64,000 nt of DNA from Micromonospora sp. MA102 (GTDB lineage Bacteria > Actinomycetota > Actinomycetes > Mycobacteriales > Micromonosporaceae), in the NCBI RefSeq assembly GCF_025460765.1, contig NZ_JAMWEG010000002.1, positions 607,508-671,507 of the forward strand. Reading direction: 5' to 3'. Below the pieces are notes generated by a model. The model saw only the letters and a program-made list of their open reading frames with translations, made no database searches and was not told where the DNA came from. Positions within the stretch are counted from its first letter, which is position 1, and every line of letters starts with the position of its first letter. A program made the position numbers and the translations under genes. Below are positions 17,848 through 26,270 of the stretch, piece after piece.

Positions 17848-20547
17848 GTGACAGCTACGACGCCGCGCCTGCTCCTCGTTGACGGACACTCCCTGGCATA
17901 CCGGGCATTCTTCGCCCTGCCGGTGGAGAACTTCTCCACCACCACGGGGCAGCCGACCAACGCCGTCTACGGCTTCACCTCGATGCTGATCAACGTGCTC
18001 CGCGACGAGCAGCCCAGCCACATCGTGGTCGCCTTCGACGTCTCCCGCCGCTCCTTCCGCACCGAGAAGTACGCGGAGTACAAGGCCGGCCGCAGCGAGA
18101 CCCCGACCGACTTCAAGGGCCAGGTCAGCCTGGTCAAGGAGGTCCTCGCGGCGCTGCGCATCCCGGTGGTGGAGAAGGAGGGCTACGAGGCCGACGACGT
18201 CATCGCCACCCTCGCCTGCCAGGCCCGCGACCAGGGCATGGACGTGCTGATCACCACCGGCGACCGGGACGCCTTCCAGCTCGTCGGCGACCAGGTCACC
18301 GTGCTCTACCCGCGCAAGGGCGTCTCCGACCTGGCCCGGATGGACCCGGCCGCGGTCGAGGCGAAGTACGGCGTCGGCCCCGGCCGCTACCGCGACCTGG
18401 CCGCCCTGGTCGGCGAGACCAGCGACAACCTCCCCGGCGTCCCCGGCGTCGGCCCGAAGACCGCCGCCAAGTGGATCAACCTCTACGACGGGGTCGAGGG
18501 CGTGGTGGCCCGGGCCGACGAGATCAAGGGCAAGGCCGGCGACAGCCTCCGCGAGCGGCTCGCCGACGTGATCCGCAACTACGAGATCAACTGCCTGGTC
18601 ACCGACCTGGAGCTGCCGGTGCGCCCGGAGGACGCCCGCTGGCAGGGCTGGGACCGGGAGGCCGTGCACCAGGTCTTCGACACCCTCCAGTTCCGGATCC
18701 TGCGCGACCGGCTCTACCAGTACCTGGAGGCCGTCGAGCCGGAGGCCGAGGCCGGCTTCGAGCTGGCCGGGCAGGTGCTCACCGAGCCCGGCGCGCTCGC
18801 CGGCTGGCTGGCCACGCACGCCCCGGCCGGTACCCCGGTCGGCCTGGCGGTCAAGCTCGACACGGGCCCGAACCGCCGGCACACCGCCGCGGTGACCGGC
18901 ATGGCGCTGGCCACCGCCGACGGCGCGGGCGCCTGGTTCGACCCGGCCCTGCTGGCGGCCGACGACGAGGCGGCGCTGGCCGGCTGGCTCGCCGACGAGG
19001 CCCGCCCCAAGGTGCTGCACGACAGCAAGCCGGCCGTGCTGGCCTTCGCCGCGCACGGCTGGGACCTGCAGGGCATCTCCCGCGACACCCAGATCGCCGC
19101 CTACCTGGCCCGGCCCGACCAGCGCTCCTACGACCTCACCGACCTGGCGCTGCGCTACCTGCACCGGGAGCTGCGGGTCGACGCGCCGGAGAGCGGCCAG
19201 CTCACCCTCGACGGGCTCGGCGACGACGAGGCGGCCGAGCAGAACCTGATGCTCCAGGCCCGCGCCACCCTCGACCTGGCCGACGCGATCGACGCCGAGC
19301 TGTCCCGCGACGGCGAGCAGTCCGCCCGGCTGATGGCCGGCGTCGAGCTGCCGCTCATGCGGGTGCTGGCCACCATGGAGCGCACCGGCATCGCGGCCGA
19401 CACCCACTACCTCTCGGAGCTGGAGGCGCACTTCGCCGCCGAGGTGAAGGCCGCCGCCCAGGGCGCCTACGCGGCGGTCGGGCGGGAGTTCAACCTGGGC
19501 TCGCCCAAGCAGCTCCAGGAGATCCTCTTCGGTGAGCTGGGCCTGCCCAAGACCAAGAAGATCAAGACCGGCTACACCACCGACGCCGACGCCCTCCAGT
19601 GGCTCTACGCGCAGAACCCGCACCCGGTGCTCGAGCACCTGCTGCGCCACCGCGACGTCGCCAAGCTCAAGATGACCGTCGACGGGCTGCTCAAGTCGGT
19701 CTCCGACGACGGCCGGATCCACACCACCTTCAACCAGACGGTGGCGGCCACCGGCCGGCTCTCCTCGACCGAGCCCAACCTGCAGAACATCCCGATCCGC
19801 ACCGAGGAGGGGCGGCGGATCCGGCGCGCCTTCGTGGTCGGCGAGGGCTACGAGTGCCTGCTCACCGCCGACTACAGCCAGATCGAGATGCGGATCATGG
19901 CGCACCTGTCCTCCGACGACGCGCTGATCGAGGCGTTCAACTCGGGGCACGACTTCCACGCCGCCACCGCCTCCTCGGTCTTCACCGTCGAGGTCGACCA
20001 GGTCAGTGCCGACCAGCGCCGCAAGATCAAGGCCATGAACTACGGCCTGGCGTACGGGTTGAGCGCGTTCGGCCTGTCCCAGCAGCTCGGGATCACCGCC
20101 GAGGAGGCGCGCGGGCTGATGGAGAACTACTTCGGCGGATTCGGCGGGGTGCGCGACTACCTCCAGGAGGTGGTGGCGCGGGCCCGGCAGGACGGCTACA
20201 CCTCCACCATCCTGGGCCGCCGCCGCTACCTGCCGGACCTGGTCAGCGACAACCGGCAGCGCCGGGAGATGGCCGAGCGGATGGCGCTCAACGCCCCCAT
20301 CCAGGGCTCCGCGGCCGACATCATCAAGGTCGCCATGCTGCGCGTCGACACCGCGCTGCGCGACGCCGGCCTGCGCTCCCGGATGCTGCTCCAGGTGCAC
20401 GACGAGCTGGTCTTCGAGGTCGCCCCGGGCGAGCGGGAGACCCTGGAGGCGCTGGTGCGCAGGGAGATGGGCGAGGCGTACCCGCTGTCCGTGCCGCTGG
20501 AGGTCTCCGTCGGCGAGGGCCGCGACTGGAACAGCGCCGACCACTGA
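17848..20547 (+). CDS. polA: DNA polymerase I
   Basis: DNA polymerase I, 899 aa, filling gaps in excision repair and replacing Okazaki primers. The N-terminal 5' nuclease domain (about 1-290) has LLLVDGHSLAYRAFFALP, AFDVSRRSFRTEKYAEYKAG and GDRDAFQLV. The middle domain lacks the acidic exonuclease motifs of E. coli Klenow fragment, as in other actinobacterial PolA, so proofreading is probably absent. The polymerase domain has motif A DYSQIEMRIMAH, motif B RRKIKAMNYGLAYG and motif C QVHDELVFEV. The start GTG 17848 is set by the -10 box TAGAGT (17835-17840) ending 7 nt upstream with no ribosome site, a leaderless layout. Confidence 0.97.
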   Translation: MTATTPRLLLVDGHSLAYRAFFALPVENFSTTTGQPTNAVYGFTSMLINVLRDEQPSHIVVAFDVSRRSFRTEKYAEYKAGRSETPTDFKGQVSLVKEVLAALRIPVVEKEGYEADDVIATLACQARDQGMDVLITTGDRDAFQLVGDQVTVLYPRKGVSDLARMDPAAVEAKYGVGPGRYRDLAALVGETSDNLPGVPGVGPKTAAKWINLYDGVEGVVARADEIKGKAGDSLRERLADVIRNYEINCLVTDLELPVRPEDARWQGWDREAVHQVFDTLQFRILRDRLYQYLEAVEPEAEAGFELAGQVLTEPGALAGWLATHAPAGTPVGLAVKLDTGPNRRHTAAVTGMALATADGAGAWFDPALLAADDEAALAGWLADEARPKVLHDSKPAVLAFAAHGWDLQGISRDTQIAAYLARPDQRSYDLTDLALRYLHRELRVDAPESGQLTLDGLGDDEAAEQNLMLQARATLDLADAIDAELSRDGEQSARLMAGVELPLMRVLATMERTGIAADTHYLSELEAHFAAEVKAAAQGAYAAVGREFNLGSPKQLQEILFGELGLPKTKKIKTGYTTDADALQWLYAQNPHPVLEHLLRHRDVAKLKMTVDGLLKSVSDDGRIHTTFNQTVAATGRLSSTEPNLQNIPIRTEEGRRIRRAFVVGEGYECLLTADYSQIEMRIMAHLSSDDALIEAFNSGHDFHAATASSVFTVEVDQVSADQRRKIKAMNYGLAYGLSAFGLSQQLGITAEEARGLMENYFGGFGGVRDYLQEVVARARQDGYTSTILGRRRYLPDLVSDNRQRREMAERMALNAPIQGSAADIIKVAMLRVDTALRDAGLRSRMLLQVHDELVFEVAPGERETLEALVRREMGEAYPLSVPLEVSVGEGRDWNSADH

Positions 20548-20618
20548 CCGTCGGTCCGTCGGCGGCACCGAGCGCCGCAGACCCCGGCATTCGGCAACCG
20601 GGCCAGTGTCGTGACCGC

Positions 20619-21536
20619 TCAGCCCAGAAGTGACTCTCCGGCGGCCGGGCCGCCGCCCTCCTGGACGAGCGCGGTCAGCTCGGCAACCTCCGTCTCACTG
20701 AGGCGGATGCTCGCGGCGGCGAGGTTCGCCCGTAGGTGGGCGAGGCTCGTCGTGCCCGGGATGGGCAGCATCGCCGGGGAGCGGTGCAGGAGCCAGGCCA
20801 GCGCGATCTGCTGGGGCGTCGCCCCGTAACTGGCGGCCAGCGGCGCGACGGCCGCGGCGACCTGGTCGGCGTTGTCCCCGCCGTCACGGAGACTCACCGG
20901 GTGCCAGGGTGAGAACACCGCCCCGGCCTTCTCCGCGGCGGCGAGGAGCGGGGCACCGACCCGGTTGCCGACGTTGTACTGGGCGGTCACCGCGGCGATG
21001 TCCGCGACCGACCGCGCCGCCTCGAACTGGTCCGGGGTCACGTTGGACAGCCCGATGTGCCGGATGTGTCCCTCGTCCTGCAGCTTCTTCAGCTCGCCGA
21101 CCTGGTCCTCGAACGGGGCGTCGGTGGCGTACCCGCTGTGCAGGTAGTAGAGGTCGAACCGGTCCAGGCCGAGGCGCCGCAGGCTCATCATCGCCGACTG
21201 CCGCAGGTACTTCTGGTTGCCCACCCAGCCGAGGGTGGAGTAGTCGAACCCGCCGCGCACGAAGCCGCCCTTGCTGGCCACGACCAGCCCTTCCGGGTAC
21301 GGGTGCAGCGCCTCGCGGATGAGCAGCTCGTTGTCGTGCGGCCCGTAGACGTCGGCGGTGTCGACGAAGGTGACGCCCTCCGCCACCACGGCGCGGAGCA
21401 GCGCCAGGGCGCCGTCGTGGTCGGGGTACGGGCCCCAGACCTGCTTCCCCGTGAGTTGCATGGCCCCGTAGCCGATCCGGCTGACCGGGAGGTCCCCGCC
21501 GATGGTCACGGTGGGCAGGGTGGATTGAACGGTCAT
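20619..21536 (-). CDS. Aldo/keto reductase
   Basis: A NADPH-dependent oxidoreductase of the AKR fold, 305 aa. The catalytic tetrad is visible: Asp in FVDTADVYG, Tyr in the same motif (VYGPHDNELL), Lys in LVVASKGGFV, and His in DLYYLHSGY. The cofactor site is marked by the C-terminal LPIPGTTSLAHLRANL. It belongs to the AKR subgroup with the opening SRIGYGAMQLTG, acting on small aldehydes or ketones; the substrate is unknown. The start ATG 21536 has GGGAGA 5-10 nt upstream. It converges on polA with 71 nt between the stops. Confidence 0.9.
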   Translation of the reverse strand: MTVQSTLPTVTIGGDLPVSRIGYGAMQLTGKQVWGPYPDHDGALALLRAVVAEGVTFVDTADVYGPHDNELLIREALHPYPEGLVVASKGGFVRGGFDYSTLGWVGNQKYLRQSAMMSLRRLGLDRFDLYYLHSGYATDAPFEDQVGELKKLQDEGHIRHIGLSNVTPDQFEAARSVADIAAVTAQYNVGNRVGAPLLAAAEKAGAVFSPWHPVSLRDGGDNADQVAAAVAPLAASYGATPQQIALAWLLHRSPAMLPIPGTTSLAHLRANLAAASIRLSETEVAELTALVQEGGGPAAGESLLG

Positions 21537-21588
21537 GGTGATCTCCCGGAGCGCGGCAGGGGAAAACCCTCGGACGAGACCGGAGCCG

Positions 21589-22017
21589 TCAACGTCCCGG
21601 TCCGCGGCGTTCCTTCGGTGGGGCGCCGTGGCGTTCGAGGGCCTTGCGGGACGGGCCGCCGGGCGGCGGGAGCGGCCCCTTGACCGGGTCGTGGCCCCAG
21701 TTCATGAGCGAGTACCGCCACCGGGTCCGGCGCACGTCGCCGCTGGGTCGCTGGGCCATGTGGCGCCGGACGTACCCGACGACCTTGCGCATGTGCTTGT
21801 AGTCGGCGGCGGTGAGCTGGTCGCGCTTGCGGCGCAGCAGGTCGATGATCCGCCGGCCGGACTCGTGGCCCACCGATTCGCCGCCCCGGGTGCCCTTCCG
21901 CCAGCCGACGTGCTTGGACTCGTCGGTCTCCAGCCACTTCTGGAGTTCGCCCGGCTTCATGTTCACCGCGTCGGTGAACTCCCGGTAGGTCTGCTGCGGG
22001 TCGTCACCTCGGCTCAC
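21589..22017 (-). CDS. DUF3140 family protein
   Basis: A small basic soluble protein of 142 aa that I recognise as DUF3140: YREFTDAVNMKPGELQKWLE, then HVGWRKGTRGGESVGHESGR, DLLRRKRDQLTAADYKHMRK, and VGYVRRHMAQRP. The N-terminal part resembles a helix-turn-helix but this is not established. The biochemical role is unknown. Its GTG start (22017) overlaps the end of the DUF2945 gene by 14 nt, so the two proteins are made together and probably work together. The C-terminal 35 residues (PLPPPGGPSRKALERHGAPP) are probably disordered. Confidence 0.8.
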   Translation of the reverse strand: MSRGDDPQQTYREFTDAVNMKPGELQKWLETDESKHVGWRKGTRGGESVGHESGRRIIDLLRRKRDQLTAADYKHMRKVVGYVRRHMAQRPSGDVRRTRWRYSLMNWGHDPVKGPLPPPGGPSRKALERHGAPPKERRGPGR

Positions 22018-22225
22018 GGCGCAGCACCTCCGGTCGGTGGGCGACGTCGCGGCCCGAGTCGTCGTTGCGGATCCGGTACTGCGGCTCCTCCGGCGACGCG
22101 TTCACGGCGTGCCCGCGCACGTGCGTGCGGTCGGTGAGCTTCTCCCTGACGACCCCGTGCGCCCGGCCGCTGTGGCTGGCCCAGGAGACGTGGTCGCCCC
22201 GGCGGAACTCCTCCTTCTCGGCCAT
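22004..22225 (-). CDS. DUF2945 (tudor-like) small protein
   Basis: A 73-aa protein of the DUF2945 family, a small tudor/SH3-like barrel named after a fungal hypervirulence-associated protein. Typical strands are FRRGDHVSWASHSGRAHGVV, EKLTDRTHVRGHAVNASPEE and PQYRIRNDDSGRDVAHRPEV. This fold commonly binds peptides or nucleic acids, but the role in bacteria is not known. Upstream of ATG 22225 there is TAACCG 6 nt away and no good ribosome site, so it may be leaderless. It is the first gene of a two-gene unit with DUF3140. Confidence 0.82.
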   Translation of the reverse strand: MAEKEEFRRGDHVSWASHSGRAHGVVREKLTDRTHVRGHAVNASPEEPQYRIRNDDSGRDVAHRPEVLRREPR

Positions 22226-22265
22226 GGCGTCCGGTTACCCGGGGCCGGCGGGCGGAAACGGCGGC

Positions 22266-23072
22266 TCAGCCGGCGGTCGGCTTCTCCGCCACGAAGATGG
22301 CGGTGCCGGGAAAGAGCCGGCCGCGCAGCGGGCTCCACTGCCCCCAGATCCCCTCGTGTCCCGCCGGCCACTCCGGTTCCACGAGGTCCAGCATGCGGAA
22401 GCCGGCGCCGACCAGCTCCCGGATCCGGTCGCCGAGCGTGCGGTGCTGCTCGACGTAGGTGGCCACGCCGTGCTCGTCCTGCTCGACGTAGGGGGAGCGG
22501 TCGAAGTAGGAGTGCACGGCGGTCAGCCCGCCCTCGCCCGGGTCGTCCAGGAAGATCCAGCGCATCGGGTGGGTGACCGAGAAGACCCACCGGCCGCCCG
22601 GGCGCAGGACCCGCGCCACCTCACGCATCGCCGCCGCCGAGTCGTCCACGAACGGGATCGCGCCGAACGCCGTGCACACCGTGTCGAAGGCGGCGTCGGC
22701 GAACGGCAGGGCGAGGGCGTCGGCCTGCACGAGCGGCACGCGTACCCCGGTCCGGGCGGCGGCCCCGGCGGCGTGCCGCAACATGCCGGCGGACAGGTCC
22801 AGGGCGACCGGCCGGGCGCCCTGCGCGGCGAGCCAGCGGGCCGCGGCGGCCGCGCCGCAGCCGAGTTCCAGGATGCGCCGGCCGGTCACCTCGCCGAGCA
22901 GCCCGGCGTCGGCCTCGCGCAGCCCCTCCGGGCACCAGACGAAGTCCACCTCGCCGAGGAACGCGCCGTGCTCGGCCTGGTAGGCGTCGGCGTCGGCGTC
23001 CCACCAGCCCCGGTTGGCGCGGCGTACCTCGGCGGCGCCCACCCGGCGCCGGGCCACCCTGTCGTCGTCCAC
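22266..23072 (-). CDS. Class I SAM-dependent methyltransferase
   Basis: A methyltransferase of 268 aa. Motif I is RRILELGCGAAAAARWLA, the acidic end of strand 2 is VALDLSAGML, the next motif VQADALALPF, and motif IV-like DTVCTAFGAIPFVDD and REVARVLRPGGRWVFSVTHP. Its N-terminus (NRGWWDADADAYQAEHG) matches a common actinobacterial clade whose substrate is unknown. The GTG start 23072 is supported by TAGCGT (plus-strand 23079-23084) ending 6 nt upstream without a ribosome site, indicating leaderless transcription. Confidence 0.9.
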   Translation of the reverse strand: MDDDRVARRRVGAAEVRRANRGWWDADADAYQAEHGAFLGEVDFVWCPEGLREADAGLLGEVTGRRILELGCGAAAAARWLAAQGARPVALDLSAGMLRHAAGAAARTGVRVPLVQADALALPFADAAFDTVCTAFGAIPFVDDSAAAMREVARVLRPGGRWVFSVTHPMRWIFLDDPGEGGLTAVHSYFDRSPYVEQDEHGVATYVEQHRTLGDRIRELVGAGFRMLDLVEPEWPAGHEGIWGQWSPLRGRLFPGTAIFVAEKPTAG

Positions 23073-23232
23073 CCGCCCACGCTAGGCCCAGGGACGGGTT
23101 GGCCGGCGCGCGGGCCGCTCCGGGAGGCGGCGTGGCGGGTGGGACGGATGTGACGGACGAGACAGGAGTGGCACCTTACCGCGTGAAATCTCCGCTTTCG
23201 CAGCTGACGAGCTTGAGGAGACCTGGGAGGGC

Positions 23233-23263
23233 TTGCACGCTGTGGTAATGCAGCGGGTAGGCT
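23233..23263 (+). promoter_or_regulatory. Likely promoter of rpsA
   Basis: TTGCAC (23233-23238) and TAGGCT (23258-23263) are spaced by 19 nt. Transcription would begin near 23270, leaving a leader of about 170 nt before rpsA. The leader (to 23442) contains no open frame I would call, and no ribosome site is obvious, which suits S1, whose translation is often autoregulated through leader structure. The rest of 23073-23442 shows nothing else. Confidence 0.5.
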
Positions 23264-23442
23264 AGACGATGCGCTCGCGGATCGTGTGCCTCGGCAGGGA
23301 GCAGGTGTGCGGTCACCGGAGCCACTAATGATCTTCTCATGGTGATCGTTCGGTGTGCCCGGCGACGGATCCGCTGGCGCGGACAGGTCACTGCGACGCC
23401 ACGCCTGCTGTGACAACCCATCCGACCGGAGCAACCGCCCAC

Positions 23443-24930
23443 ATGACGAGCAGCATCGAGGCCCCCTCGAGCGCCAACAAGGTCACGCACGACGATCTCG
23501 GTTCCGAGGAGGCTTTCCTCGCCGCGATCGACGAGACCATCAAGTACTTCAACGACGGCGACATTGTCGAAGGCACCGTCGTCAAGGTCGATCGGGACGA
23601 GGTCCTGCTCGACATCGGCTACAAGACCGAGGGCGTCATCCCCTCTCGGGAGTTGTCGATCAAGCACGACGTGGACCCCGCCGAGGTCGTCTCGGTCGGT
23701 GACCACATCGAGGCCCTTGTCCTCCAGAAGGAGGACAAGGAGGGGCGTCTGATCCTCTCCAAGAAGCGGGCGCAGTACGAGCGGGCCTGGGGCACGATCG
23801 AGAAGATCAAGGACGAGGACGGCGTCGTCCGCGGCTCGGTCATCGAGGTTGTCAAGGGTGGCCTCATCCTCGACATCGGCCTGCGCGGCTTCCTGCCCGC
23901 CTCGCTCGTCGAGATGCGGCGGGTCCGCGACCTGCAGCCGTACGTCGGCCGCGAACTCGAAGCCAAGATCATCGAGCTGGACAAGAACCGCAACAACGTG
24001 GTCCTGTCCCGCCGGGCCTGGCTCGAGCAGACGCAGTCCGAGGTGCGCACCGAGTTCCTCAACAAGCTGCAGAAGGGCCAGGTCCGCAAGGGCGTCGTGT
24101 CCTCGATCGTCAACTTCGGCGCGTTCGTCGACCTGGGCGGCGTGGACGGCCTGGTGCACGTCTCCGAGCTCTCCTGGAAGCACATCGACCACCCGTCCGA
24201 GGTCGTCGAGGTGGGCCAGGAGGTCGAGGTCGAGGTCCTGGACGTCGACCTGGACCGCGAGCGGGTCTCGCTGTCGCTGAAGGCGACCCAGGAGGACCCG
24301 TGGCGGCAGTTCGCCCGCACCCACGCGATCCAGCAGATCGTGCCGGGTAAGGTCACCAAGCTCGTGCCGTTCGGCGCCTTCGTCCGGGTGGACGACGGCA
24401 TCGAGGGCCTGGTCCACATCTCCGAGCTGGCCGAGCGCCACGTGGAGATCCCGGAGCAGGTCGTGCAGGTCGGCTCCGAGGTCATGGTCAAGGTCATCGA
24501 CATCGACCTGGAGCGTCGCCGGATCTCGCTGTCGCTCAAGCAGGCCAACGAGGGCTTCGTCGAGGGCGAGGAGCACTTCGACCCGACCCTCTACGGCATG
24601 GCCGCGACCTACGACGAGCAGGGCAACTACATCTACCCGGAGGGCTTCGACCCGGAGACGGGCGAGTGGCTCGAGGGCTACGACAAGCAGCGCGAGGCGT
24701 GGGAGCAGCAGTACGCCGAGGCGCGCCAGCGCTGGGAGGCCCACACCAAGCAGGTGCAGACCTCCCGTGCCGCCGACGCCGAGGCCGCTGCCAACCCGGC
24801 CCCGGCCGTGACCGGCACGACCTCGACCTCGACCGCGGCCCCGAGCCGTCAGGCCGAGGAGCCGGCCGGCACGCTGGCCACCGACGAGGCGCTCGCCGCG
24901 CTGCGGGAGAAGCTCGCCGGCGGCAAGTGA
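23443..24930 (+). CDS. rpsA: 30S ribosomal protein S1
   Basis: Ribosomal protein S1, 495 aa, which helps the small subunit bind and unfold mRNA. Four S1 (OB-fold) repeats can be seen at about residues 38-107 (GDIVEGTVVKVDRDEVLLDI), 124-190 (VRGSVIEVVKGGLILDIGL), 208-278 (VRKGVVSSIVNFGAFVDLGG, then GLVHVSELSWKHI) and 295-365 (PGKVTKLVPFGAFVRVDDG). The last two repeats have the strongest RNA-binding signature. The C-terminal 130 residues are acidic, then Ala/Thr/Ser rich, probably disordered, as in other actinobacterial S1 proteins, which have four rather than six repeats. The start ATG 23443 gives MTSSIEAPSS. Confidence 0.97.
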   Translation: MTSSIEAPSSANKVTHDDLGSEEAFLAAIDETIKYFNDGDIVEGTVVKVDRDEVLLDIGYKTEGVIPSRELSIKHDVDPAEVVSVGDHIEALVLQKEDKEGRLILSKKRAQYERAWGTIEKIKDEDGVVRGSVIEVVKGGLILDIGLRGFLPASLVEMRRVRDLQPYVGRELEAKIIELDKNRNNVVLSRRAWLEQTQSEVRTEFLNKLQKGQVRKGVVSSIVNFGAFVDLGGVDGLVHVSELSWKHIDHPSEVVEVGQEVEVEVLDVDLDRERVSLSLKATQEDPWRQFARTHAIQQIVPGKVTKLVPFGAFVRVDDGIEGLVHISELAERHVEIPEQVVQVGSEVMVKVIDIDLERRRISLSLKQANEGFVEGEEHFDPTLYGMAATYDEQGNYIYPEGFDPETGEWLEGYDKQREAWEQQYAEARQRWEAHTKQVQTSRAADAEAAANPAPAVTGTTSTSTAAPSRQAEEPAGTLATDEALAALREKLAGGK

Positions 24931-24980
24931 CCCGGTGACGACACCGCCTCGGCACGTCCGAGGCCGGCGCAGTCGCTGAC

Positions 24981-25030
24981 GGGCCCCGTCCCCGCGATCC
25001 GGTACCACCGGGTCGCCGGGGGCGGGGCCC
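24981..25030 (+). terminator. Strong stem-loop after rpsA
   Basis: GGGCCCCGTCCCCG (24981-24994) pairs with CGGGGGCGGGGCCC (25017-25030), with one G-T pair, and the interior sequence folds further (CCGG around TACCA). It is placed 50 nt after the rpsA stop and before the CoaE-GrpB gene. Confidence 0.7.
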
Positions 25031-25085
25031 TCGCCATGTCCGGGGCCGGTTGGCACCGGAAACGGCGATCGGGTTGACTGTTCCG

Positions 25086-26264
25086 GTGCTGAGGGTGGGG
25101 TTGACCGGCGGGATCGGGTCCGGCAAGAGCGCGGTGTCCAGCCGGCTGGCCGCGCTCGGCGCGGTGATCGTCGACGCGGATCGGATCGCCCGCGAGGTGG
25201 TCGCCCCGGGCAGCGAGGGCCTCGCCGAGATCGTGGCGACCTTCTCCGACCGGGTCCTCGACGCCGACGGGGCGCTGGACCGGGCCGCCCTGGGCGCCCT
25301 GGTCTTCGGTGACGAGGACGCCCGCCGCCGGCTGGAGGCGATCACCCATCCCCGGGTCCGCGCCCGCACCGCCGCGCTGGTCGCCGCGGCGCCCCCCGAC
25401 GCCGTCGTGGTCAACGACGTGCCGCTGCTGGTCGAGGTGGGGCTCGCGCCGACGTACCACCTGGTGCTCGTCGTGGGGGCGGCGGTGACCACCCGGCTGG
25501 AGCGGCTGGCCCGCGACCGCGGCATGGACCGCGCGGAGGCCGAGCGGCGGATCGCCGCGCAGGCCGACGACGCACGCCGCCGGGCGGCGGCCGACGTGCT
25601 GCTCGGCAACGACGGCACGCTGGCCGACCTGCACGCCGCCGTGGACGCCCTCTGGCGCGAGCGGCTGCTGCCCTACGAGCGCAACGTGCGGGAACGCCGC
25701 GCCGTCCGGCCCGAGCAGGTGGTGCTCGCCGAGCCCGACCCGACCTGGCCCCAGCAGTACGCCCGGCTGGCCGCCCGCATCCGGCACGCCGCCGGCGCCG
25801 AGCTGCGGATCGACCACATCGGCTCCACCGCCGTGCCCGGGCTGGCCGCCAAGGACGTCATCGACATCCAGCTCACCGTGCCGTCGCTCGCCGAGGCGGA
25901 CGGACCGCTCGCCGAGCGGCTCGCCGACGCCGGCTTTCCCCAGTTGCCCGGCGACTGGTGGGACAACCCCCGCCCGCCCGGCAGCCGCCGGTGGGAGAAG
26001 CGGCTGCACGGCAGCGCCGACCCGGGTCGCCCGGTGCACCTGCACCTGCGGGTGGCCGACTCGCCCGGCTGGCGGTACGCGCTGCTGACGCGCGACCACC
26101 TGCGCGCCGACCCGGGGCAGCGATCCGCGTACCTGCAGCTCAAGCGGGAGCTGGCCGCCTCGGCGCCGGACAGCGCCACCTACGGCACGCTGAAGGACCC
26201 CTGGTTCGACGAGGAGCACCTGCGGGCCGAGGAGTGGGCCGCGCAGACCGGCTGGCGGCCCTGA
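25086..26264 (+). CDS. coaE: Fusion of dephospho-CoA kinase and GrpB-like domain
   Basis: A two-domain protein of 392 aa. Residues 1 to about 200 are dephospho-CoA kinase, the last step of CoA synthesis: Walker A VGLTGGIGSGKSAVSSRLA, DADRIAREVV, and ITHPRVRARTAALV. Residues from about 215 are a GrpB/UPF0157 domain of the nucleotidyltransferase fold (VLAEPDPTWPQQYARLA, RIDHIGSTAVPGLAAKDVID, YLQLKRELA). The HIGSTAVPG core is intact. This fusion is known in actinobacteria, including mycobacterial CoaE, where the second domain helps folding. The start GTG 25086 was chosen because CoaE proteins begin just before VGLTGG; TTG 25074 is possible. No clear ribosome site. Confidence 0.92.
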   Translation: MLRVGLTGGIGSGKSAVSSRLAALGAVIVDADRIAREVVAPGSEGLAEIVATFSDRVLDADGALDRAALGALVFGDEDARRRLEAITHPRVRARTAALVAAAPPDAVVVNDVPLLVEVGLAPTYHLVLVVGAAVTTRLERLARDRGMDRAEAERRIAAQADDARRRAAADVLLGNDGTLADLHAAVDALWRERLLPYERNVRERRAVRPEQVVLAEPDPTWPQQYARLAARIRHAAGAELRIDHIGSTAVPGLAAKDVIDIQLTVPSLAEADGPLAERLADAGFPQLPGDWWDNPRPPGSRRWEKRLHGSADPGRPVHLHLRVADSPGWRYALLTRDHLRADPGQRSAYLQLKRELAASAPDSATYGTLKDPWFDEEHLRAEEWAAQTGWRP

Positions 26265-26270
26265 GCCGGC

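Noticed and set aside
17770..20568. 932-codon minus-strand frame opposite polA
   Set aside because: Shadow of polA: low-complexity product, no ribosome site, no motif.
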